DNA of 64,000 nt from Gigaspora rosea (Eukaryota; Glomeromycota; Glomeromycetes; Diversisporales; Gigasporaceae), in NCBI GenBank assembly GCA_003550325.1, contig QKWP01000120.1:325683-389682 (forward strand), read 5' to 3'. Positions within the stretch are counted from its first letter, which is position 1; each line of letters opens with the position of its first letter. The position numbers and the translations under genes are program-made. Below the pieces are notes generated by a model. It ran no database searches, was not told the origin of the DNA, and worked only from the letters and a program-made list of their open reading frames with translations. Of this stretch, positions 44,151-55,777 are shown piece after piece.

Positions 44151-44721
44151 TGTTACAGTACCGGAAGCCTTCTTTAATTCCGATAGAGTAACAATTACAC
44201 GGCTCCTGAGATCCCTTACTTTGGGTGTGAAGCGGTGTGCAAGAGGGAAGTATAGTTTCTTTTATGTCTGTAAGAAACTACACACTTCTCTGAGGCAGTT
44301 CAGTATAAAACAACAAGAGATAATACACAGTTTATTAATTTAACAAGAGGGCTATTCCAAGGTGTCTGTTCCTTAGAAATCCCAAGAGTTTATTAATAAT
44401 AAGAGAGGAGGATAAATAATATAAAAGTAAAGATAAAATACAATGTCTGGATCTGTCTAAAACTAAGGGAAATAAGGTGGGTTTATATATCTATTGAGCT
44501 AAGCGTGCTAAGCGTCGTTAAGCGTCGCTAAGCATCATTAAGCGTCACTAAGCGTCATTAAGCGTCGCTAAGCGTCGTTAAGCGTCGCTAAGCGTCATTG
44601 AGTGTCATTGCATATCAATTTCGCATATCACTATTACTAAATACAGTTATTACAAAATTTCCTTATTAAGTTCTAATTTTCAAACTAATTTCTACCAAAA
44701 TTAAAAACCTTTTCTATAACA
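44151..44721. mobile_element. Solo-LTR candidate with 4-bp target duplication
   Basis: Begins TGTTACAGTACCGGAAGCC and ends TCTATAACA, flanked by ATAG on both sides (44147-44150, 44722-44725). TGTTA...TAACA ends and a 4-bp duplication are also found for the paired-LTR element at 59998-61542. No second copy in the window, hence 'solo'. It contains a 10-bp minisatellite. Orientation not determined. Confidence 0.5.
44500..44612. repeat. 10-bp minisatellite, TAAGCGTC core
   Basis: About eleven units of a decamer (G/A)(C/T)TAAGCGTC, for example CTAAGCGTCGTTAAGCGTCG. The first two positions vary (GC, GT, AC, AT) while TAAGCGTC is nearly fixed. It lies inside the solo-LTR candidate. Confidence 0.9.
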
Positions 44722-44871
44722 ATAGTTTCTAAATTCTGTTTGATTAATCATATTTTATTGGCCAATATCAAATATATATATTATAAGAAAAATAGAATTT
44801 AAGTTAATTTAGTAGCATAAATATATATGTATATATGCATATTTTTATAATAATAATAATTATGATTATTA

Positions 44872-45411
44872 GGGGCATCCATAAATAACATTATGTACCT
44901 CCTCATAGTAGCGCTTAACCCCTCTCTACTATATAAAAAATTTTTCAAAATCTGTATATTTATATATAAAATTTTACAAAAACTTGAATATATTGTAACA
45001 TAGTACATAATCTGATTTGGATAATTTAGGCACCATTCGATTTATCTCAGTGAGATGAATCCAATGATACTAAAATTATTTCATTTGGATCACTGGATCA
45101 ATAGTTATTCACAAAACAATTGATTTCATAGTCATTTAATAAAAAAACATAATAACCAATAGTATTTGGCCAATAACTTTTGATCCAGTAATCCAAATGA
45201 AATGAAATTGGTACCATTCGACTCCTCTCACTGAGACGAATAGAATAGTACCAAAATCATTAAATTTGGACCACTGGGTCAGTTTTTAGACGATTTTTTC
45301 TAAAAAATCTGTGTTATATTTTTTTAACCTCACTCCTACTTAAGAGGAAAAACATTATATTTTGTCAGACCCCCTCCCCCCTCTTGTATAACGTTATTTC
45401 TGAATGCCCCC
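44872..45411. mobile_element. PIF/Harbinger-like MITE, TTA target
   Basis: Left end GGGGCATCCATAAATAACAT; complement of right end GGGGGCATTCAGAAATAACG. TTA on both sides (44869-44871, 45412-45414). The interior contains a second inverted repeat with TCTCAGTGAGATGAAT and complements, related to the 42.2-kb module. No ORF. Harbinger-like by TSD and G-rich termini. Confidence 0.65.
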
Positions 45412-45414
45412 TTA

Positions 45415-47269
45415 TCAGTATACTTTTTAAATTAAAGATATTTTGTATTAGTAAATATTGGCCAGAATTAAGTTTAATTTAGGCCAAGATTAAACTAATT
45501 TTTTTTGGGTATTGCTAACTTGCCCCCTGGTGATATAACCACCCTATAATTTACCAATCGGGTCGCAGGATCTTGTGTAACAAAATAAAAAATTTTAAGA
45601 AAATTTAAAAAATTATCAATATCGCAAAATTTTATTGCAAAAACTAGCTTTGGGCTATTAAATAAAAGTTTTTGGCATCTAATTTTGCATATAAATAATC
45701 AATCCATCCTCTAACTTAATATACCTATACTCTTACCCTAACTCTAATCTTTAAAGAATAATTTTTTATATAAAAAACTTCTATAAAAATAAAGAGTAGT
45801 TAAAATTTATAACTTTAACCAGGTGTTAAAATTAGTTAAATTCTTTTTTTTAATATCCAATAAAAAAAGTTACTATATCCAATCAAAATTATTTGGACAA
45901 TTGGACATTGTCCAAATGTCCAAATGTCCAAATTGTCCAAATGTCCAATATCATAACATGCCATTCCTGAAAATAGTATATTTTTTAGTGCTAAATAAGT
46001 TTATTTAGAGCAGAAATTAGAATTTTTTAGTAAAATTTAAAGAATCATAAAAATTTGTATAGTATTATTAATAAAATTATAGAAAAATTATTTTATAAAT
46101 TTTTTAATTGATTATATCTTCTTGTACTAAGTAAACTTGTTTAGCGCCAAAATTGGTATCTTTTCTTAAAATTTGAAAAAAGGATGCTTAATTTTAGAAA
46201 TTTCTATCAAAAATTTAAAATTAAATATCATTGGTTCAAATTTTAAAAAAAATTAAAATAAAATATACTGATATAATATAGTTTTTGGTGCTAAATAAGT
46301 TTATTTAGAGCAAATGATAGAATTCTTTGGTAAATTATAAAAATTTGTATAATTTTATTAATAAAATTGTTAAAAATATTATTTTATATAAAATTTTACT
46401 AATTGATCATATGGGGTCATTGCTAGAAAAACCATAGTTAGAGACTATTTAGATTTTAATAATAAAATTTAAAATTGCTAACTATCTATTAATCCAATTT
46501 GAATAAAGTATTTTTTTTATTTTATATAGCTATTTATGCTTTAAAAAATAAAAAACTTTATTCAAATTAAATTAATAGATAGCTAGCAATTTCAAATTTT
46601 ATTATCAAAATCTAAATAGTCTTTAACTATAGTTTTTCTAGCATAGACCATATATTTTTTGTACTAAATAAACTTGTTTAGTACTAAAAAATACATAAAT
46701 TCGCATATATTATTTACTTTTCTTAAAATTTGAAAGAAGAATACTTAATTTTGAAATTTTTATTAAAAATTCAAAATTAAGTATTTTTGCCTCAAATTTT
46801 AAGGAAAATAGAATAAAATATGCTAAAATAATAAATTTTTTGGAGCTAAACAAGTTTATTTAGAGCAAAAATTAGAATTAATTAGTAAATTTAGATAATG
46901 ATAAAAATTTTTATAATTTTATTAATAAAATTATACAAATTTCTAAGATTCTTTAAATTTTATTAATTGATTCTAACTTTTGCTCTAAGTAATCTTGTTT
47001 AGCAAAAAAAATAGATTATTTATTATATTTTATTTTCTTTAAAGTTTGAGTCAAAGATGTTTAATTTTAAATTTTTGATAAAAAATTTCAAAATTAAGCC
47101 AAATTTAAGATAGAGTGAACATAGATCATTTTTAATAATATTAGTAAAGCTATCAGTAATCACAAAGCAAATAATATAATATGATATAATCTATATTGAT
47201 TCAACCAATCTGAATTGTTAATATTAAAAATTTGGTTAATTATAATTAGTAATTTTTGTGCTATATAGA
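45415..47269. other. AT-rich stretch of diverged inverted modules
   Basis: TGTCCAAAT array at 45885-45950. An inverted pair at about 46430-46500 and 46560-46650 (AACTATAGTTTTTCTAGCA against TGCTAGAAAAACCATAGTTA). A recurrent AAATAAGTTTATTTAGAGC(A) module at about 45985, 46295 and 46845, answered by inverted TTAGTAC words. Probably old palindromic MITEs. No genes. Confidence 0.45.
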
Positions 47270-47780
47270 CAAATTTCAATCAATCTAGAAATATTTGATG
47301 ATATATGAAAGTAAAGATTTTTTAAATAATATACATTAGCAAAAAATATATGAAATCTTTTGAAAAAAATTATATGCAAAATCTTTTAAAAAAATGTAAT
47401 CAATTTTTTGAAATATTTCAAAATAAATTTTGAAATATTTCAAAATATATTGTAAAATATTGTGAAATAGACCAAATAAAAAAAATGCAAACCTTTATCT
47501 AGTTAAGGTGGTAACAGATATTATGTAATATTTTAGAGGAGGAGGGAGGGTCTCTGAAATTTTACATTAAATATAGAAGTTCATAATAGCCAATTAAATT
47601 TCTCTTATATAAGGGGAGGAAGGTAAGGGGTATAGTAAATTATATTACGTAATATATATCACTACCCTTATCTTCTTTGGGGAAATATTTCATATATTAT
47701 TGTATAAATTTGCAATATTTTGCAATTTTTTTACAATATTTTGCAATATTTTGCAAAATTCAATTTTTTTAAAATTTTTG
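47270..47780 (-). repeat. TTTGCAATATTTTG repeat, copy 2
   Basis: Complement of 47270-47510 follows the order of 9865-10100. From 47690 to 47760 direct TTTGCAATATTTTGCAAT words continue. Between them (47515-47690) GGGAGGG and GGGGAGGAAGG words flank a short AT-rich piece bounded by TATTATGTAATAT and TATATTACGTAATA. No coding potential. Confidence 0.5.
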
Positions 47781-48171
47781 TAATTTAATATAAAATTTAT
47801 ATTTTTTATTTATTATTATATATATATAGTTTTACTCTTTGATATGATTTGCCAATATTATATTTTATTAAGTAAGTATTGAGTACTATTTAAAGCCTAT
47901 TAATCTATAATACCTAAAGCTAAAATTCAACATTATATTGTTACTTTGAGAGCATCTATGCATTCTCTTCCAATTCTAACTACCTACTGGTAGCATCAAT
48001 GGTAGAGATAAACTCAACTACACAAAAAAAACAAATAAAAAAAGAAACAAAACGAGATAAAAAAAGGAAGAAGTAACTACAAGACCTAGATGACAAACCA
48101 ATATTAACAAAATAACTAAAAATAAAAGATAAAAAAAACAAAAAACTTACTATATTTTTTTTTTTTTTTTT

Positions 48172-48398
48172 AAATTCGGCAGTCATGCCATAACTTTATT
48201 TATCATAATTTGTATATTACATTTTATGACTACTTCTAACTGAAGCTAAAATCTAAAGTATGACCCACCCGGTTGTCCCAATGGACACCTATGTGTGACC
48301 TGCTATAGCAAGGTTTTACCTCCTCACTTTTCTCCACCTTCGTTAAGGTTTCTAAAAAGTGGTTCACCGGCAAGGACTTGCAGCCTATCATGACTCCC
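48172..48398 (-). promoter_or_regulatory. LINE 3' UTR with terminal hairpin
   Basis: Just before the A tail the element reads AAAGTTATGGCATGACTGCCG. GGCA and TGCC pair around a TGAC loop. An equivalent hairpin (GGCA-AGAC-TGCC) followed by poly(A) is found at about 62459-62483 on the plus strand. In several LINE families such 3' structures are recognised by the element's own reverse transcriptase; that role here is inferred. Confidence 0.5.
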
Positions 48399-51300
48399 TT
48401 AATTTCGGCACCACGGGGAATTTATTCCCTCTACCATCCACGTGTACACTTCCCTGGTAGCTATTTCAAAACTTCTTGACCATTCTTCTTGCTTCTTTGG
48501 ATGGCTAGACCTTCTTCTTTCTTTTTCACCGCCCTCCTGACTATTTCTGTCATCCTGTTCCTTGCTTTTTCTCTTTTTCTTCTCATACTTCTCCCTTTTT
48601 CGCACGCCTACTTCTTTTTCCCACTCTAGCACGGATTTGCAGCGCGAATTCCAAACTTCATCCTGGAAGAACTGAAGCCAATCTTGCATAAACTGGACCA
48701 ACAGCTTAGTGATTCTGTTGTTGGAGATTCCTTGATCGTACAGACGTTTCCTTGTCTCCTTGTGAATTATTCCTCTTGCCAATTTATTCCGTCTAACTTT
48801 CTCGGTATCTCCACTCTCACAAGTCCCTCGGAGTATCTTTCCAAGCAGTTCTCTTGAGACTGCTCTTTTTCCAGTGTCATCCAAGCTCTCCCAAGCCTTT
48901 TTAACCATTTCTTCTTCTGCTTGTGCCCACCTCTGTGTGTCACTGTCACATGCAGTTAGATGTTCAAATGTTTCTTTCGTTGTATTGCACTTTTTGCATA
49001 AATCATCTTCATACAGATCAGGTCTAAAGCATCGCCTCTTCTCGAGCGTAGGCAGCAATCTATTGAAACTTTTAAGTCTAAAGCTCCAAACTTGGTTGTC
49101 TCTAATACTTCTGCCTTGCGCTTTTCTCAATTGTGTCAGGACCTTTTTGAAGACTAACCAGTCTGTTTCTGAGTTCCGTTCTACATGAACTTCGTCGTTT
49201 CTCCCCCGTAGAAAAGTCCACTCTGCTTTATGTGTTACGCCTAGCAATTTCTTGATCATCTCTCTGAGGGGAGTTTCAACTGTCTTCGTGTGCCATGTGG
49301 GTTTTAGGAAGAACCCTCTAGTGCTAACAGCATGTATATCTACTAATTTTCCTTCTTTGCGCCCTCGTTTTGCTAGCGTGTCTGCTTGCTGATTTAGTTT
49401 GTTCTGTGAGTGGGCTTGGATCTTATTAAACTCCACTTTCAACCTCTTTGTTACCACCATCTCTCTAATCGCACTGAGTATGCCGGGGTTGTTCAGTTTT
49501 AACCACTCCCTTGTCCTTTGTATCCTTAGTGCCGTTTTAATTAGATTTATCGCCATCTGACTATCTGTATTGAACATTACTTCACTATCATTCGGAACTA
49601 TTAGAAGTGCTTCCACGATCCCCATTAACTCCGCTCGAGTAGAAGACGCCCAACCTTGCATTCCCCCATAGGTGCCCCGGACAACCTTACCATTTTTGTC
49701 TACCTGTACTACACTATAGCCTAACTCTAACCGACCCAAAGTTGGGTGCATTCTAACGGATCCGTCTGTATAGAAGCTAAAAGTTCTATCCCTCCAATTA
49801 CAATCTAAAATCTGCACCAATTCCTCCACCTTATTTCTTCCCTTCACCGTATTCTCAATGCATATTTCTTCCCACCTCTTTGCAGTGATTTCCTTTTTAA
49901 TCTTTCTAACCTCTTTTACTTCTTTTTGGTCTACTTTCCGCGCACGTCTTTCAAGTGGCCTTTTATAATGACCCAAGTTAAGCCCTATTTTCGCGTTTTC
50001 TTTACCCTCTATCCACTGTGAGATGTCTACTAGCTTGTTCAATTTAACTCTCTCCTTCTCCTTTACCTTTTCTGGGGGTGTTTCTTTCGAGTTTCTGTAT
50101 GCTACCCTCGCGTTTTCTTTCTGGGATTTTTCGATCACCAACATAGAGCCCACTTCCGCTATGTCTCTGGTTTTTTTAACGATTCTGCCTACTTTTGGGG
50201 AGTTTTCCTTATCACCATCAAATAACACCCACTCCTTTCTCGACCTTTTTCATGAGACTTTCTTAATTTCTGGCTCTAGCAAAAATTGGTTAAATTCCTG
50301 TTCGCTATCTATGATTGGTTCGAGTAAGGTTCTTGTGTTGTTTTCTATCATGATTTTTTCGATTTCGGCAAACCAAGAAGCTTTCCTCCCTTTCGAACTT
50401 TCCTTTCTTAGCTTTTTGATTTGCTGCCACGTTAACAGGGAATTTCCTTCTGGATCGACTAATTGCTCTATGTACCATAGCCGTAATTTCTTTAGACTTG
50501 TTAGGCTCCCCTTCCAGTTTGCTTCTTGCAAAACCTTTATAATTTTTGTGCCACTACCTTCTGCTTCACCAATTTGCCATTCCTTAATGTGCGTCTCAGA
50601 TATCACTTCAAACCCCAGACTTTTTGCTAACTGCATTACTTTCGCGTTTAAATTGAATTTCATATTTGCTTCGTTGAACTCGCTTTCCTCAAAGCACCAT
50701 ATCGGAGAAGGGTTGCAGTGTTCTAGTTGCGCCTCCTTTAGTCTCAGCATTGTCGTTTTCCCCAATAAACCACTATCATTGATTCTTACGCTCCATTCTG
50801 TTATAGCATGTTCAGTATGTCTATCCCAAAAAGTTTTCATCCCTATGAAGTCAGGATTTGCAACTAGACAATTAGGAGCTGTAGATACCAGTTGAGCTTT
50901 CCATTTGGCTAGTCTCATCATTGGTTGATGTATAGCCTCACATACACTTCTTCGCAAAAGATTGGTCATTGCTTTGTATTCAATTCTCGGCAGTAACACC
51001 ATATTATTAAGATACTTAATCTGTCCTATTGACAGCTTTTTATACCTTAGTATTGCTGTAAAGCTGGCTACATCTTTTTGAATCCTCTTCTTGCAATCCC
51101 TAGCTTGGTTCTTTTCTGTGACCCAAACGCCCAAGAACCGAATTGCCTTTCTTTTTGCATCCATTTTGACCAATTCTCCGTCGGATCCAAGTTTTATCGA
51201 AGCCTCCTCCTCTTTATTCTTCTTGTGCAGTACCAGGAGTTCTGACTTTGTGGGGTTTGTTTTTATATCGTTTATCTCATAGTATTCGTTGGCTACTTTG

Positions 51301-53843
51301 GTAATTGTTTCTAGATCCTTTTTCGACCCCCCGATGAAGGTTGTGTCATCTGCATATGCCAAACAGTTTATTTTCGCCTTTTCCTGCCTGACTAAGCCTT
51401 TATTTATATCTATTGGCCAATTCACCTCCATTTTATATCCTTCCTCTAGACTTTGGATCTTGCACAAGAGAGGGTCGTATATCACCTTCCATACTAGGGG
51501 AGAAATGACCTCCCCCTGATCGATACCATCTTCCGCCTCGAAACCTTCTGTGACCCCAAATTTTGTAATAACCCGCACTTCTCTTCTTGCATACAACTCT
51601 GTAATGAAGTGGCTCGTTTTTTCTGGGACCTTAATTCTGCGCAATGCTCGTTGTATACTTTCAGAGGGCACTGAGTCGAAGGCTTTTTTGATATCTTGAA
51701 AAAGCACCCACACCTCCTTTTTCTTTTCTCTCGCCTCTTCTACCAGGTTGTTAAAGATATGAATAGGGATGCTTGTTGCCTCTCCAGGAAGGCCTGCATA
51801 ATTTTGGCCTTTTAAGATTCGGTGCTGAGTAAGCACTAGGCTAAGCCTTCTTTGCACAATTCTTACTAATGTTTTCCTAAAGGTTTCTAAAAGCATGATG
51901 GGTCTTGTACTAGCCAAGGCGTAGTCCCATTCGACTAGCTTTGGTATAGGGAAGATTTGTCCTACCTTCCATTTTCGAGGCATAATTCCACAGTCTAATA
52001 CTAGGTTGCTCAACCTTAAGAAAGCTGCTGTGGCTACGGGGCCCGCCCTTTTAATGAATGTATAGCTTATGCCTGATAAACCTGGCGCAGTGTTCGCTTT
52101 CGCATCCTTTATACACTCTATCCATTTGGGTTCTAGAATAGGCTTCTCTACTTCCTCGTACCAAGTTGGGTCAATCCAGTGTTTTGGCTCGTATTCCTCA
52201 ATCCAATCCTTTGACATTCTCTCAAAATTATGTTTTCTCTTTTTAAAGTGCCCCTGATAAAACTCCTTTACCTCCTTTTTAATCTTATACGGTTCAGATA
52301 TCAATTCCCCGACGCTATGGTTCGACCCTTCTCGCTTTAGCACTTTGTCTATAAGGATCTTCCGCCAGGGACGCTCCAAGATGCTATTCAGCATCAGCTT
52401 ATCATTTTTCCCAATTAATCCATATCGCTTTTCTATATTTTCTACAATGCATTTCTCCTTACGTTTTTGCTCCTCCAAATTGGCCCTCTTTTCTAGGATT
52501 TTTATCCAGTTTTTCACCTCATCAAACCACTCTTTTTCCCAGACCATTGACGTTAGAGGTACCTGACTATTGTTCCTTTCATTGATACTCTGAATTTGAC
52601 AGTCAAACAATAATCTATCTACTTGATCTGCTATTTCTCCTATACTTTTTATAGCTTTACGTGCGATTCTTCTTAAATTCCTCGAGTCTTTGAATATTGG
52701 GCTTCTGTCTACATTTTTATTAACCTCTTCCCTTATGTTTTTAACCCATTTAGAAGGAATATGTCGATTCGCCGCCTTTAGTATGGCATTTTCAATCTGG
52801 TCCCATCTTTCGTTAACTTCTCTTTCCTTTTCTTCTTTTCCAATTACCTTCTCCTGACCTCCCTCCGTATGCCTCAGAAGTCTCTCTAACATGCTCTTAT
52901 ATCCCTCCCAATTTTCGTTTGTGGCCTTATTATACAGAAATATGCGTCGTTTAAATATGGTTTCCTCCTTCCTTCTCTTAGTTTTAAACCTTAGTATTTC
53001 TCCTAAATTGAGAAATAGCCAAACTAGATTATGGTCACTACCAGTGACTAAGCTCATGTCTTCGATATCGCATTTTTCGGTCGCTGCACGTAATTCTCTT
53101 GATACCCAGATGTGATCTATTCTGGTTTGGCTTCTTCCATTTGACCAAGTATACTTTCTCTCTTTGGGGTTACAATGACGAAAGCTTTCTATGAAGCCTA
53201 GTCTTTCTATCCATTTTGTTAGCGGCAGCTCCTTACATTTTTGCCTGTCCTTCTTATTTGCTGTATCTAGCTCTATATCTAAAATTTTATTAAAGTCTCC
53301 ACCCAAGATATGGTGTATATTGGCTTTAGCACCTGCTATGTCTCTCATTAGCTGCCTTTGGATTTCCTTTATTTTTCCCTTATCGTTTGGAGGGAGGTAT
53401 ATAATCCATATCTTAAAAGCGTTCTTTTTAAAGGAAAGAGTCATACCTATCATATATGGGTTCGGTTTCTCTACCTTTGTAATATGTCTGCTCCATTCCC
53501 CGTCAATTAAGATTCCTACTCCTGAACCTTTTCTTTTGGTCGATTCTGCACTAGACCAATACCCCTGATATATAGAATTTTCGATATTTATAAACTTTGC
53601 TTCTTTCTCGCTAACGTTTGTTTCCACCAGGCCAATGATGTTCAATTTATGTTCTTTACCATAGTCACACACCTCCTGTAACTTCTGCATATTGTTTTTC
53701 ATGCCATTTATGTTATGGACTCCAAATTTAACTGCTGCATATTTGTTAACGTCCTCCCGCAAGACTATGGCTTTGTCTCTCTGGCTTTTACTCACTTCAG
53801 TACTACAAGAGGCCAGACCATTACTCATAGTACTGATACTCAT
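48399..53843 (-). pseudogene. LINE ORF2: endonuclease, reverse transcriptase, RNase H (one stop)
   Basis: The open frame starts after a TAG at 53892; the first ATG is at 53843, 21 nt past the ORF1 stop, so re-initiation is plausible. Counting from the codon at 53882: AP-endonuclease with N58, E87 (GLVETN), D196/N198 (GGDFN), RIDHIW and SDH (282-284); linker; reverse transcriptase with PIPK (645), STRPI, FQDIKKAFD (D730, D736), QGEVISP and YADD (843-846). A TGA at 50250-50252 follows codon 1210, after which the same frame continues with KRSRKEW. The second part (609 codons from 50228) holds RNase H with D155, E200, D222, D283 and a C411-x2-C414-x8-H423-x3-C427 knuckle. All catalytic residues are present. 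The stop is most simply CGA to TGA; readthrough is possible but unproven. Confidence 0.9.
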
Positions 53844-53863
53844 TGGTTCAACTGGGGCGCCCG

Positions 53864-55372
53864 TTAGGAGCGAGTAGGGCACTCCTGTGCCCTACTTGCT
53901 GCTTGTCTATTTTCAATTAGTTCCAATCTATTGAGTATTTCATATAGTATTGTGTTGACCTGTAGTTGTTCTTGTGTGGAGTATGTAAGTTTATGGTTTT
54001 CATTGTTTCCTGTTTCTATCTTCCTTTTTTCCACGTATTCTCCATGGTTTTTAATCGGTTTCTCTTTGTTCCCCTGAAAGTTCTCTTTCGGTTTACCAAA
54101 TCTACGTTCTCTGTTGATAGTTATAGCATTGGGACCTGTTAAGATTTTTCCTTTCCCAGCATCTTGTTCAATTCTAGGCTCGAGGTTACTTCTAGAAACC
54201 CAATCTAATTTAGTGTGATAGTAATACACCGTTTTTCCTAAAGCTGAGCTACAGTCTTGCTCGTTCGCAAAATAGATGGATGCAGTTCCCCTTTGGTTTC
54301 CATTTCTATTAGTCGAGATGTAAACAGCTTTTGTGTTAATACATCTGAGCTGTCTGAGTAGTGTGGTTTCAATTGCCGCTTTAGGGACATTCTTCAAAAT
54401 AAGTTTGTGTTTACTCCTTTCCACAAGTGACTCTGTATCATAGTGTCCTTGAGTAATCCGGACCATTTTTCCCAGTTCAAAATGTACAGCCCATGCGTTT
54501 TCTAAGTCAGCTCTTCTTTTTTCATTTTTAAACTCGATTTCTACATACGCTGCCTTTGACTTTCCATTTGCCATAAATCCTTTAACTGTTACCCTACCAT
54601 AGTAACTGAGATTTTTCCTAATTTGCCGCGCGGGAGTCCCATTTGGTATATCCCAAAGGGTAAGGTTTTTCCTGACTCTTTCTCTGGTTCTGTTGAGAGA
54701 AGAATTTAGCTGGGATAAGTTCTTTTCCATGCTTGTTATATTTTCAGTTCTCTGATCTAACTTCTCCTCTGATTTTGTTTCGTCTTGGTCTGAATTTATA
54801 TCCAGTTCCATTGAAGATTTAGTTTCTTCCTTCTTCCTTCTTTTGTGTGATTCTGAAAGGGTAAATATATCTTGATTCTTGTTTATATAGTCCATGTTCG
54901 CTTCTTGAGGCGGGTCCACTTCATTATCTTTGTCTTGATTAATATTTGAGTCTAAGTCCATCGAGACTTTGGAGACGTTTTCTTTGTATACTTCTATGTC
55001 AATCGACATTTGTTCAGTTTGAACTTTTCTTTGTTCTTCCATTTCCTCAATTCCATAATCAATAAAACCACTTTCAGCTTCCAATAAGAGGCCTTTTCTT
55101 TTCTGATCGTAAGTTTGTCTTTTGTCTTCTTTAATTAGCTTAAGTTGGTGCTCTGTAATTTTTGGATAGTTTTCAATCAGCTGTCTTATAATATAGACTT
55201 CCTCTGCAGTGATTGTTTGAACTGCAACTGAGATTTCCTTGTCAATTATTTGTACATTTTTACATTCCCTTCTAAGAAAGTCTATACAACTCCTAGCGCC
55301 TAATCTGATGGCTTGGCAACCTTTTTTGAGAAAATTGACTTTCCAATCCGGTACTAGATAGGGGTTCATCAT
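53864..55372 (-). CDS. LINE ORF1 protein, RNA-binding
   Basis: 502 codons from an ATG (55372, a second ATG follows at once) to TAA (53864-53866). Residues 1-110 have no recognised fold. 110-230 are acidic and low-complexity. Two consecutive RRM-like units lie at about 235-310 (KNLTLWDIPNG, KSKAAYVEIEFKN) and 321-396 (HKLILKNVPKAAIE, GTASIYFANEQDCSS). A basic linker and a short C-terminal helix (VNTILYEILNRLELIEN) follow. Such ORF1 proteins coat LINE RNA. The frame is unbroken and overlaps the ORF2 open frame. A decayed homologue lies at 11500-12185. Confidence 0.85.
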   Translation of the reverse strand: MMNPYLVPDWKVNFLKKGCQAIRLGARSCIDFLRRECKNVQIIDKEISVAVQTITAEEVYIIRQLIENYPKITEHQLKLIKEDKRQTYDQKRKGLLLEAESGFIDYGIEEMEEQRKVQTEQMSIDIEVYKENVSKVSMDLDSNINQDKDNEVDPPQEANMDYINKNQDIFTLSESHKRRKKEETKSSMELDINSDQDETKSEEKLDQRTENITSMEKNLSQLNSSLNRTRERVRKNLTLWDIPNGTPARQIRKNLSYYGRVTVKGFMANGKSKAAYVEIEFKNEKRRADLENAWAVHFELGKMVRITQGHYDTESLVERSKHKLILKNVPKAAIETTLLRQLRCINTKAVYISTNRNGNQRGTASIYFANEQDCSSALGKTVYYYHTKLDWVSRSNLEPRIEQDAGKGKILTGPNAITINRERRFGKPKENFQGNKEKPIKNHGEYVEKRKIETGNNENHKLTYSTQEQLQVNTILYEILNRLELIENRQAASRAQECPTRS

Positions 55373-55777
55373 TGATTATCTACGCCAATATTTAATGTTC
55401 TAAAAATAGCTTCCTAATTTGACACGTGTCTAACTTTTTTAGTTCGTTTGTTGTTTATAGTTGTTTGTTTACTTTTTGTTTACTTCCGAACGCGTTTGTT
55501 TGTAGCTGATCTGCACTACAGGGTATTACCAATGCCCCACAAATTTTTAAATTTTTCAATTTTTTTTTTTTTGAAAGTATTTTTCTTTGCCTACACCTGT
55601 AATTTCTTGCGTGAGAGTATTTTCGTTCTAATAGACTCTAGCTGAATTTTCGTTCTTTGTCTTTTTTGTTAAGCTTGCTTGACTTGGTTGCTACTAGTAT
55701 TGACTTGAATATTAACAATTCTCTTCTTGTTCGGGTGTGTCCGTGAGGATCAGCAGAAAGAGTTTGAAATGCTGTTT
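55373..55777 (-). promoter_or_regulatory. LINE 5' UTR
   Basis: About 405 bp between the target duplication and ORF1. It should hold the internal promoter of a full-length LINE. It is purine-rich on the element strand with no motif that I can name. The plus-strand frame at 55448-55645 is a shadow. Confidence 0.5.

Larger units (their letters stand above)
48157..55777 (-). mobile_element. Full-length two-ORF LINE retrotransposon
   Basis: 7.6 kb in minus orientation, flanked by a perfect 16-bp duplication AAAAACTTACTATATT (48141-48156 and 55778-55793). The 5' UTR is about 400 bp (55777-55373). It then has ORF1, an overlapping ORF2 with endonuclease, reverse transcriptase and RNase H, a ~240-bp 3' UTR (48398-48172) ending in the hairpin GGCA-TGAC-TGCC, and a poly(A) tail of about 15 (T run 48157-48171). 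Copy B of the host segment supplies the empty site. Domain order EN-RT-RNH-CCHC fits the I/Tad-like LINE group. Only one obvious lesion (TGA in ORF2) separates it from a potentially mobile copy. Confidence 0.95.

Noticed and set aside
48157-48171. Poly-T as a transcription terminator
   Set aside because: It is the LINE A tail in reverse, directly next to the target duplication.
34958-50252. Nuclear reassignment of TGA to an amino acid
   Set aside because: Two in-frame TGAs suggested it, but both fit CGA-to-TGA decay, pseudogenes here also carry TAG and TAA, and other frames end normally.
50023-53877. Several plus-strand open frames (up to 290 codons) across the LINE
   Set aside because: They are antisense to ORF2/ORF1, lack any motif and are open only because the coding strand is purine-rich.
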